Of a stretch of 64,000 nucleotides of DNA, positions 34,153-41,304 are shown piece after piece. Source of the stretch: Paractinoplanes lichenicola (GTDB lineage: Bacteria; Actinomycetota; Actinomycetes; Mycobacteriales; Micromonosporaceae); assembly GCF_016785085.1 (NCBI RefSeq), contig NZ_JAENHO010000016.1:62001-126000 (forward strand), read 5' to 3'. Position numbers and translations under genes: made by a program. The notes under the pieces were generated by a model, which was given only the letters and a program-made list of their open reading frames with translations, did not search any database and had not been told where the DNA came from. Position 1 is the first letter of the stretch, and every line of letters begins with the position of its first letter.

Positions 34153-35025
34153 GGTCGCCGCGGGAGTGGCGCGCAGGTGGGCCGCGTCCCGGCTCGGGGG
34201 CAGGCCGAACTGGCGGCGATACTCGCGGCTGAACTGGGACGGGCTGTCGTAGCCGACCCGCTGGCCGACCCCGGTGACGTCGTTCGGCCGGGTGGCCAGC
34301 ATCAGGCGGGCCTCCTGCAGGCGAATCTGCTTCTGGAACTGGATCGGGCTCATCGCGGTCACCGCCTGGAAGTTGCGATAGAACGCGGAGGCGCTCATCC
34401 CGGCCAACCGGGCCACGTCCTCGACCCGGAACGCCTCGCGATAGTGGTCCCGGATCCACTGCACCGACCGGGCCACGTGCGCGAGGCTGCTGTCGGCCAG
34501 ACCCAGCTGCCGTACGGTCGCGCCCTGCTCGCCGGTGATCAGACGCCACAGGATCTCGCGCCGGATCAGCGGGGCCACCACGGGGATGTCGCGCGGGGTC
34601 TCGAGCAGCCGCAGCATCCGTACGGCCGCATCGAGCAGCTCGGCAGGGGCGTCACTGACCGCGATCGCCGAGGGCGCGCCGGAGGCCGGGGGCAGCGAGC
34701 CGGCGGGGGCCTGGAGCAGCAGTTCCGCGATCTCGGCCGGGTCGAGCAGCAGTCCGAACCCGAGGGCCGGCGCCTCCGTGTAATACCCCGTGACCGGCAG
34801 GTCGACCGACGCCACCAGATATTGCCCGGCGCGATACTCGAAGACCCGCTCGCCGAGCGCCAGGGTCTTGGCCCCTTGGGCGACGAGGGCCAGCACGGTT
34901 CCCGACATCGAGGCGCTGTTCTCGTACGCCCGGGTCGCCCTGCCGATCAGCACACCGTCGATGGCCGTGGCCCCGTCACCGCGGGCATGGCGCTCCAGCA
35001 AGGCGCGCAGGACGTCGAGCGGCAC
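34141..35025 (-). CDS. AraC-family transcriptional regulator
   Basis: This 294-residue protein has an N-terminal AraC_N-type cupin-like domain (about residues 20-150) and a C-terminal pair of helix-turn-helices (about 185-285: FRVEDVARLAGMSASAFYRNFQAVT and VTGVGQRVGYDSPSQFSREY). It is divergent from an SDR gene, with 117 bases between the starts, a standard arrangement for a regulator of its neighbour. GTG 35025 follows GGAGG. Confidence 0.92.
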   Translation of the reverse strand: MPLDVLRALLERHARGDGATAIDGVLIGRATRAYENSASMSGTVLALVAQGAKTLALGERVFEYRAGQYLVASVDLPVTGYYTEAPALGFGLLLDPAEIAELLLQAPAGSLPPASGAPSAIAVSDAPAELLDAAVRMLRLLETPRDIPVVAPLIRREILWRLITGEQGATVRQLGLADSSLAHVARSVQWIRDHYREAFRVEDVARLAGMSASAFYRNFQAVTAMSPIQFQKQIRLQEARLMLATRPNDVTGVGQRVGYDSPSQFSREYRRQFGLPPSRDAAHLRATPAATSVP

Positions 35026-35142
35026 TGATCCTCCACGAGAGGATTGGGCAAGTATCAGCGAGGCTCATTCTACCCCGTACGTGTCTCAGCTGGTGACATT
35101 GAGGAAGAGCACTTCACGCCGTATGGGAAAAGGGGTTGGATT

Positions 35143-35916
35143 ATGCGAGTCGCGATGGTGGTCGGGGGCAGTTCGGGGATCGGGCAGGCGGCGGCCGTCG
35201 AGCTGGGGCGGCGTGGGGTGGGCGTGATCGTCACCTACAGCGGCAACCCGGCGGGGGCGAAGGACACTGTGGCCGCGATCGAGCGCGAGGGTGGCACGGC
35301 CGTCGCGTTTCGGCTCGACGTCGGGCGCACCGAGGAGTTTCCCGCGTTCCGCGAGCAGGTGGCCGCGACGCTGCTCGCGACGTGGCAGCGGGACACGTTC
35401 GACTATCTGGTCAACAGCGCCGGCTTCGGCGGGATGGTGATGTTCCCCGACGTGACCGAGGAACTGTTCGACCGGTTTATGCGGGTGCTGCTCAAGGGGC
35501 CGTTCTTCCTGACCCAGACGCTGGCGCCGCTGCTCGCCGACGGCGGGGCGATCGTCAACGTGAGCAGCAGCTCGGCGTTGCCGACCGGGCCCGCCGCCGT
35601 CGGTTACACGGCCTACGCGGCGATGAAGGGCGGGCTCAACGTGTGGACACGGATGCTGGCCAAGGAGCTCGCCGTCCGCCGGATCCGGGTCAACACCGTC
35701 TCGCCCGGCCCGACCCGCACCCGGCTCGCGGACGCCGACGGGGTGGTCGGCTTCGAGGCGTACCCGGAGGTCATCCCGATGCTGGCCGAGCAGACCGCGC
35801 TGGGCCGGCTCGGCGAGCCCGACGACGTGGGGGTCGCGATCGCGGCGCTGCTCGGGGACGAGAGCCGCTGGATCACCGCGCAGAACGTCGAGGTGTCGGG
35901 CGGCTTCGGCCTCTGA
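35143..35916 (+). CDS. Short-chain dehydrogenase/reductase
   Basis: This 257-residue classical SDR has the cofactor loop GGSSGIG near residue 7, NSAGFGG near residue 90, the catalytic Ser in IVNVSSSSALP, the YxxxK pair as YTAYAAMKGG near residue 165, and SPGPTRT after it. The AraC gene upstream probably controls it. ATG 35143 gives the standard N-terminus, with AAAAGGGG upstream; a longer start at 35044 lacks a family match. Substrate unknown. The stop abuts the stop of the convergent aldo/keto reductase with no gap. Confidence 0.92.
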   Translation: MRVAMVVGGSSGIGQAAAVELGRRGVGVIVTYSGNPAGAKDTVAAIEREGGTAVAFRLDVGRTEEFPAFREQVAATLLATWQRDTFDYLVNSAGFGGMVMFPDVTEELFDRFMRVLLKGPFFLTQTLAPLLADGGAIVNVSSSSALPTGPAAVGYTAYAAMKGGLNVWTRMLAKELAVRRIRVNTVSPGPTRTRLADADGVVGFEAYPEVIPMLAEQTALGRLGEPDDVGVAIAALLGDESRWITAQNVEVSGGFGL

Positions 35917-36876
35917 CTACCCCTTTTCCAGTACGGCTTCCAGCGCGGCGATGTCGTCGGCCGTCAGCTCCCAACGGCCGGCGGCGGCGTTCGCGTGCAC
36001 CTGCTCGGCGGTGGTGGCGCCCGCGATCACGCTGGTCACGGCGGGCAGCGCGGCCAGGCCGGCGATCGCCACGTCGAGCAGGCTGTGACCGCGCTCGGCG
36101 CCGAACGCGGTGAGCGCCTCGATTGTGTCCCAGTCGGCGCCGTCGACCCAGCGCTGATAGCGCGGCAGCGAGAGGCGAGTGCCTTCGGCCGGTTTCTCGT
36201 CGCGGCGATACTTGCCGCTGAGCAGGCCCGAATCGAGCGGGAAGAACGGCAGCAGGCCGAGCCCGAACTGCTCGCAGGCCGGCACGACCTCCTTCTCGAC
36301 CTCGCGGTGGAGCAGGCTGTATTGGTTTTGCGCGCTGACGAACGGGGTCAGGCCGCCGGCGCGGGCGGTCCAGTCGGCGTCCGCGATCTGCCAGCCGGCG
36401 AAGTTCGAGTTGCCCAGGTAGCGCACCTTGCCCGAGCGTACGAGGTCGTCGAGGGCGGACAGAGTCTCGTCGATCGGGGTAAGCGGGTCGGGCTCGTGCA
36501 TCTGATAGAGGTCGATGTAATCCGTCTCGAGCCGCCGCAGCGACGACTCGACCGCGCGCACGATGTAGCGCCGGGAGCCGCGGGCGCCGAAGTCGTTGCC
36601 GTTGAGCCGGCCCACGTCGAGCCCGAACTTGGTGGCCACGATGACCTCGTCGCGGCGGCCCTTGAGCGCGGCGCCGAGGCACTCCTCGGAGGCGCCGGGT
36701 TCGGTGCCGTAACGGTCGGCGGTGTCGAACAGGGTGATCCCGGCGTCGAACGCGGCGTCGACGACCTTGCGGGTGCCCTCGGCGTCCAGCTTGCGGCCGA
36801 AGTTGTTGCACCCGATGCCGACCACGGAGACGACCAGGCCCGAGGTGCCCAGTCGCCGGTAGCTCATCTCGCTCAT
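35917..36876 (-). CDS. Aldo/keto reductase
   Basis: This 319-residue TIM-barrel NADPH reductase has catalytic Asp-Tyr-Lys-His in FDTADRYG, VATKFGLD and DLYQMHEPDP, and the NADPH-binding end SVIAGATTAEQV. It resembles the bacterial AKR13-like group. ATG 36876 is supported by TAGGGT seven bases upstream, giving a leaderless transcript; the in-frame extension to 36948 adds unrelated residues. Confidence 0.92.
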   Translation of the reverse strand: MSEMSYRRLGTSGLVVSVVGIGCNNFGRKLDAEGTRKVVDAAFDAGITLFDTADRYGTEPGASEECLGAALKGRRDEVIVATKFGLDVGRLNGNDFGARGSRRYIVRAVESSLRRLETDYIDLYQMHEPDPLTPIDETLSALDDLVRSGKVRYLGNSNFAGWQIADADWTARAGGLTPFVSAQNQYSLLHREVEKEVVPACEQFGLGLLPFFPLDSGLLSGKYRRDEKPAEGTRLSLPRYQRWVDGADWDTIEALTAFGAERGHSLLDVAIAGLAALPAVTSVIAGATTAEQVHANAAAGRWELTADDIAALEAVLEKG

Positions 36877-36976
36877 GACCACGACCCTATGCCCGTTCGT
36901 GCCGACGTTTGCCCGCGACGCCATCCATCGGCCGTTATCTATTGACACGAGTCGGAAACGAAAAGGACTCTTTCCT

Positions 36977-36988
36977 GAGAGCGCTCTC
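36977..36988 (+). promoter_or_regulatory. LacI-type palindrome upstream of the GH64 glucanase gene
   Basis: GAGAGCGCTCTC is a perfect 12-base palindrome, 41 bases before the GTG of the glucanase gene. The core AGCGCT matches LacI-family sugar repressor sites such as CebR-type boxes in actinomycetes. A TTGACA at 36942-36947 may be the -35 box. Repression relieved by glucan oligosaccharides is the natural inference. Confidence 0.55.
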
Positions 36989-37029
36989 CACGATCCGTCC
37001 GTTCCCCCTTGAAGCGGAAGGTGTCCCCC

Positions 37030-38619
37030 GTGCGTACCGTCCTCCGAGCCTTAGCGGCACTGGCCATGACCATTCCGGTCGCGGCCGCGGTGTCCCCGCC
37101 CGCGGCCCAAGCGATCGGCCCCAGCATCCTGCCCGTCACCGTCTCCAACAACACCGGTCGCGGTGACGCGGTCTACCTGTACGTCATCGGCATCCAGTTG
37201 TCGTCGGGCAGGCTCGGGTACGTCAACCAGGCCGGCACCTTCAACGCGTGGACCGGCGGCGCGATCCCGCCCGCCCCCGCACCCGACGTCGCGATCAACG
37301 CGGCCGGCAACGGCGGCTCGACGACGATCAACTTCCCGCGCGGCTTCTCCGGACGCGTCTACTTCTCGCTCGGCCAGAAGCTCAAGTTCTTCCTCACCCC
37401 GGACGGCCTGGTGCAGCCCGCACCGTGGGCCGGCGGCGACGCCAACCGGGACATCCTGTTCGACTGGAGCGAGTTCACCTACAACGACTCGGGTCTGTGG
37501 CTCAACAGCTCGCAGGTCGACATGTTCGCCGTGCCGCACGCGGTCTCGGTGACCGGGGCCAACGGCGCCTCCCGCCGTACGGGTGACCTGGTCGCCAACG
37601 GGCGCGACAACATCATCAACGCCATCCGCAACGCGGGGCTGGGCAGCACGGTCTACAGCCGCTCGGACGGCACGGTGCTGCGGGTGCTCGCCCCGGGCAA
37701 GGCGGCCGGCGCGGGCCTGATGAGCAGCACCTACCTCGACTCGTACATCGCGTCGGCGTGGAACGCATACACCGGCAAGAATTTGACCGTCGTGCCGTTC
37801 GCCGACCAGCCCAACACTCGCTACACCGGGCGGACCTCGGGCAACGTCATGCGCTTCACGAACTCGTCGGGCGCGCAGGTGGCGTCGTTCAACCGGCCCT
37901 CGTCGGCGTCGGTGTGGGGCTGCGACGGCGACCTGCCCGCCCCCAACGACCTGGTCGTCGGCCCCATTTCCCGTACGCTGTGCGCCGCGCTCAACCGGGG
38001 CACGCTCGGCACGATCGACACCCAGCCGAGCACCAACGCAGCCGACTTCTACAAGAACAACCCGACCAACGTGTACGCCAAGGCCGTGCACGCCAACATG
38101 CAGGACGGCAAGGCGTACGCGTTCGCATTCGACGACGTCGGCGCGTTCGAGTCCCTGGTCCACGACGGCGACCCGCGCTCGGCCGGCATCCACCTGACCC
38201 CGTTCACCGGCGGCGGCGGCCCGACGAACCCGCAGCCCACCGGCGTCTCCGTGATCAGCTCGCTGAACAACAAGTGCATCGACGTGCCGAGCGGCAACTT
38301 CGTCGACAGCGCGCCGCTGCAGATGTGGGGCTGCAACGACTCGAGCGCCCAGAAGTGGACCTTCACGGGCGGCACCCTGCAGGCCGGCGGCAAATGCATG
38401 GACGCCCAGGCCGCCGGCACCGCCAACGGCACGCCGATCCAGCTCTACACCTGCAACGGCACGGCAGCCCAGCAATTCGTCCTCAGCGCAGCCGGCGACC
38501 TGGTCAACCCACAAGCCAACCGCTGCGTCGACATCAAAGAAGTCAACTCAGCCGACGGCGCCCGCCTGCACCTGTGGGACTGCGTAGGCGCCGCCAACCA
38601 AAAGTGGCGCAAGGGCTAA
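37030..38619 (+). CDS. Secreted GH64 endo-beta-1,3-glucanase with ricin-type lectin domain
   Basis: This 529-residue protein has a signal peptide (VRTVLRALAALAMTIPVAAA, cleavage near AQA at residue 28). A thaumatin-like GH64 domain (about residues 30-395: LPVTVSNNTG, RVYFSLGQKLKFFL, LFDWSEFTYN, FADQPNTRYTG and CDGDLPAPNDL) would cut beta-1,3-glucan into oligosaccharides. After a short Gly/Pro linker, a ricin-B trefoil lectin (about 405-529) follows, with NKCIDVPSGN, GKCMDAQAAG and NRCVDIKEVN units and QKW repeats. GTG 37030 has GGAAGGTG upstream; a TTG at 37009 has none. It probably attacks fungal or plant cell walls. Confidence 0.93.
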   Translation: MRTVLRALAALAMTIPVAAAVSPPAAQAIGPSILPVTVSNNTGRGDAVYLYVIGIQLSSGRLGYVNQAGTFNAWTGGAIPPAPAPDVAINAAGNGGSTTINFPRGFSGRVYFSLGQKLKFFLTPDGLVQPAPWAGGDANRDILFDWSEFTYNDSGLWLNSSQVDMFAVPHAVSVTGANGASRRTGDLVANGRDNIINAIRNAGLGSTVYSRSDGTVLRVLAPGKAAGAGLMSSTYLDSYIASAWNAYTGKNLTVVPFADQPNTRYTGRTSGNVMRFTNSSGAQVASFNRPSSASVWGCDGDLPAPNDLVVGPISRTLCAALNRGTLGTIDTQPSTNAADFYKNNPTNVYAKAVHANMQDGKAYAFAFDDVGAFESLVHDGDPRSAGIHLTPFTGGGGPTNPQPTGVSVISSLNNKCIDVPSGNFVDSAPLQMWGCNDSSAQKWTFTGGTLQAGGKCMDAQAAGTANGTPIQLYTCNGTAAQQFVLSAAGDLVNPQANRCVDIKEVNSADGARLHLWDCVGAANQKWRKG

Positions 38620-38633
38620 CCCTCCCTCTCACA

Positions 38634-38664
38634 GCGGCCCCACCGCACTTCGCGGTGGGGCCGC
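38634..38664 (+). terminator. Terminator hairpin after the GH64 gene
   Basis: A perfect 13-bp stem (GCGGCCCCACCGC and GCGGTGGGGCCGC) with an ACTTC loop begins 15 bases after the stop codon. No T-run follows. Confidence 0.7.
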
Positions 38665-38680
38665 CCTCATGCCCGTGCCA

Positions 38681-39342
38681 GCCCCTCCCGCGCCCTCTTG
38701 CTCTGCGCCAGCTCTCCCGCGCGCCTCTTGTCCTGCGCCAGTTCTCCCGCGCGCCCTCTTGTCCTGCGCCAGCCTTCGCGCGCGCCTCTTGGCCCGTGCC
38801 TTCTTGTCCCGCGCCTCCCCTGCTCCCGCCGGGCTCTCCCGTGCTGCCGCCCTCGCGCCGCCTCCTTCGCGCCCCTCTTCTACGGCGTCTCGTTCCCGCG
38901 CGCCCGTCCGCCGCGCGCCCCTACCCTGCGCGCTCTTTTCCGGCGCTGCCCCCGCCACGTCGCCCCAGCCGGTTTGGCCCGCGCCACGTCGCCCTCCGCG
39001 AGGTGGCCATGCGCCACGTCGCCCTCCGCGAGGTGGCCATGCGCCACGTCGCCCTCCGCGAGGTGGCCATGCGCCACGTCGCCCTCCGCGAGGTGGCCCC
39101 GCGCCACGTCGCCCTCCGCGAGGTGGCCCCGCGCCACGTCGCCCTCCGCGAGGTGGCCCCGCGCCACGTCGCCCTCCGCGAGGTGGCCCCGCGCCACGTC
39201 GCCCTCCGCGAGGTCGCCCCGCGCTACGTCGCCCCGCGCTACGTCGCCCCCCGCACGTCCCACCGGCACCTCGCCGCCGCCTGCGCTGCCGTTCTGATCA
39301 ATGCGCTTGCGGTCCTAGCTCGGCGGCTGTCAGTTTGGGCGG
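38681..39342. repeat. Two tandem-repeat blocks including a 30-bp minisatellite
   Basis: Between the GH64 gene and the peptidase E-like gene no credible gene is seen. At about 38685-38830 there are imperfect units of about 32 bases (CTCTTGTCCTGCGCCAG with CTCCCGCGCGC). At 38981-39220 eight copies of a 30-base unit follow (GCGCCACGTCGCCCTCCGCG plus AGGTGGCCAT or AGGTGGCCCC), nearly identical, with a decaying ninth copy to about 39255. Because 30 is divisible by three, all frames read as short repeated peptides (RHVALREVA), but no start signal or domain supports translation. Confidence 0.85.
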
Positions 39343-39978
39343 GTGATCTTTCTGGGCGGCGGGGGCAGCGAAACCGACGAGGCAAACCTCTGGGACGAGG
39401 TCTTCGTCGAGGGCCGGCGGCTCACGCTCTGGCCTTATGCGATGCCACCCGACCGCCGGCCCCAAGTCGAACGGTGGTTCCGCGAGGCGCTGGCCCCGCG
39501 CGGACAGTTCGTGTTTGACCGCGCTTTGGACCAGGCCGACATACTGGCCATTCCGGGCGGCAACACCTATGACTTACTGGCGGCGGTGCGCGACATGCTG
39601 CCCGCGTTGCGTCCGTTCTTGGAGCGGGGCGGTCACATCTACGGCGGCAGCGCGGGCGCCATCCTGCTGGGTGCCGACATCGACATCGCCGGGATTCTCG
39701 ACCCGAACGACATCGGGCTGACCGACACCGCGGGCGCCGACCTGCTGGCCGGGCACGTGGTCTATCCGCACTTCACCGCCGACCAAGAGTCGACGGCCGC
39801 ACGCTGGGCCGCCGATCACGACGTCGCCGTGCTGGCCATTCCCGAGACCGCCGGCGTCATCGTCGACGGGGAGACGGCCCGCAACGCCGGCCCCTCGCCC
39901 GTCCAGGTCTTAACTCCTGGCGCGAAGGTGACCTATGCGGCCAGCGACGTGTGGTCGTTGAACAGCGCGGGGTCGTAG
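39343..39978 (+). CDS. Peptidase E-like protein (family S51)
   Basis: This 211-residue protein has the S51/dipeptidase E fold. IFLGGGGSETDE sits at the N-terminus, then ILAIPGGNTYDLL near residue 70, and the nucleophile elbow GGSAGAILLG near residue 103 with Ser as the likely catalytic residue. The family cleaves aspartyl dipeptides or acts on cyanophycin-like substrates. The GTG start at 39343 lacks a strong Shine-Dalgarno. The 3' end overlaps the convergent deaminase-like gene by 46 bases. Confidence 0.85.
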   Translation: MIFLGGGGSETDEANLWDEVFVEGRRLTLWPYAMPPDRRPQVERWFREALAPRGQFVFDRALDQADILAIPGGNTYDLLAAVRDMLPALRPFLERGGHIYGGSAGAILLGADIDIAGILDPNDIGLTDTAGADLLAGHVVYPHFTADQESTAARWAADHDVAVLAIPETAGVIVDGETARNAGPSPVQVLTPGAKVTYAASDVWSLNSAGS

Positions 39979-40391
39979 GGCTGGGTGCCCGACTCGGCGT
40001 CCCAGCGGGCGGCCAGCGGCATCAGGTCGGTGATGGCCACGCTGCGCAGGCCCTGCTCGGTGGGCAGAATGACGCGAATGCCCGGGTGGTAGTCGAACAG
40101 GATCTGGCGATCACGCCCACACGGCCCGACCGGCCCGCGGCCCTCGTTGCCGACCGCGACGATCGTCGAGAACTCGCGCCCGCCCGAGGCCCGCGCGTGG
40201 CCCAGCGCCACCAGCTCGGCGCACGGACCGCCGAGGAAGTGGAAGATGTTGATGCCGCCGAACATGCGACCGTCGGCCTCGCGCACGGCCGCACCCATGG
40301 TGTGCACACCCGTCTCGCCGTCGGTGTTGGCATCCACGATCTGCCGGGCGAACTCGATCAGCTCTCGATCGTCCACGGTCAACTCACGCAT
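39933..40391 (-). CDS. Cytidine deaminase-like protein with altered zinc site
   Basis: This 152-residue protein has a cytidine deaminase fold. The first zinc motif is GGPCAELVALG (Cys ligand plus catalytic Glu) near residue 60. The second motif, normally PCxxCRQ, reads PCGRDRQ, so the last zinc Cys is Asp. Asp can bind zinc, and I recall similar actinobacterial proteins, so it may be a divergent nucleoside deaminase or a blasticidin-type relative. Start: ATG 40391 has GGGA upstream; GTG 40403 could be leaderless (CAGGAT plus seven bases). It lies downstream of the SWIM/SNF2 pair. Confidence 0.8.
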   Translation of the reverse strand: MRELTVDDRELIEFARQIVDANTDGETGVHTMGAAVREADGRMFGGINIFHFLGGPCAELVALGHARASGGREFSTIVAVGNEGRGPVGPCGRDRQILFDYHPGIRVILPTEQGLRSVAITDLMPLAARWDAESGTQPYDPALFNDHTSLAA

Positions 40392-40472
40392 CGGAATTCC
40401 CACGCGCCCGATCCTGAGGCCGGCCCCGAACGCCCGCCGCGTCCCGATTCGAGACGTTCCTGGAACCCGAGG

Positions 40473-41303
40473 TCAGCCGTCCGCCGGGGCGGCCAGGTCT
40501 CGGTAGGCGGGGCGTAACAGGTCGACCAGCGGGATGTGCCGGACGCGGATCTGCGGGGCGTCCAGTGCTCGCAGTAGTAGCTCGGGTGGAGCCGTGATGC
40601 GTGACGGTCGTTCCCGCAGCCGGCTCAAGCTGATCGCCGGGGTGTAGAAGTCGGCCAGGTGAGCCTCCAAAGGGGACTCCTCGACCGCCAGCGGGTCGAC
40701 GGGCGGCGTGGGGTCGGGAGTGCCGCGCAGGGCGTCGAGCAGGGCCTCACGTGCGCGGCCCCGCCAGGCCAGCACCAGGAACGGGTCGTCGTCGAAGGCC
40801 TCGGCCAGCACGTAAAGCACCGCGGAGCCGTGTTTGCAGGGCACGCTCCAATCAGGACAGCTGCACCGGATGTCGAGCCGGTCGGGGAAAAGTGGCGCGT
40901 CGTGCTCGGCGAACAGGTCGACGATCTCGCGCGGCATCTCGCCTGCCAGCAGCGCCGCGCGATACAAGGCCTGCGAGCCGAGCGCGTCGGTCAGCTCCGT
41001 CCACTGTGCCTCGTCGAACGCCGCGATTTCGATCGTGACCTCGTACGGCTGGGGTCGTGAACCCTGCACCCGGCCGGTGACCCGGCCCGCCGACAGCGCG
41101 AAATCCATCACCTGGCCCTTGCGCGCGTAGCTTCGTCCGCGCGCGAGCCGCCCGCCGTCGCAGATCTGCTCGAGCACGTCGACGAAGCGCCGCGACCACC
41201 AGCTGTCGCCGATCTTGCCGCGTTTGGCGCGTACGGCGATGCCGCCCTCGACCTCGATCGGCCGGCCGCCCTCGAAGAATCGCCCCTTGGGATCAATCGG
41301 CAT
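40473..41303 (-). CDS. SWIM zinc-finger protein
   Basis: This 276-residue protein has a SWIM zinc finger near residues 145-165 (CSCPDWSVPCKHGSAV, pattern CxCx..CxH). The N-terminal part includes GDSWWSRRFVDVLE and ARKGQVMDFALSAGRVTGRVQGS, typical of the SWIM proteins paired with SNF2 helicases. Its start follows the helicase stop by one base, so the two are co-translated. Function unknown; a nucleic-acid-binding partner of the helicase is the usual inference. Confidence 0.9.
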   Translation of the reverse strand: MPIDPKGRFFEGGRPIEVEGGIAVRAKRGKIGDSWWSRRFVDVLEQICDGGRLARGRSYARKGQVMDFALSAGRVTGRVQGSRPQPYEVTIEIAAFDEAQWTELTDALGSQALYRAALLAGEMPREIVDLFAEHDAPLFPDRLDIRCSCPDWSVPCKHGSAVLYVLAEAFDDDPFLVLAWRGRAREALLDALRGTPDPTPPVDPLAVEESPLEAHLADFYTPAISLSRLRERPSRITAPPELLLRALDAPQIRVRHIPLVDLLRPAYRDLAAPADG

Positions 41304-41304
41304 G

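Noticed and set aside
38695..39518. Long plus-strand reading frames over the minisatellite
   Set aside because: Repeat period is divisible by three, so frames stay open by chance; no start site, domain or codon pattern supports a gene.
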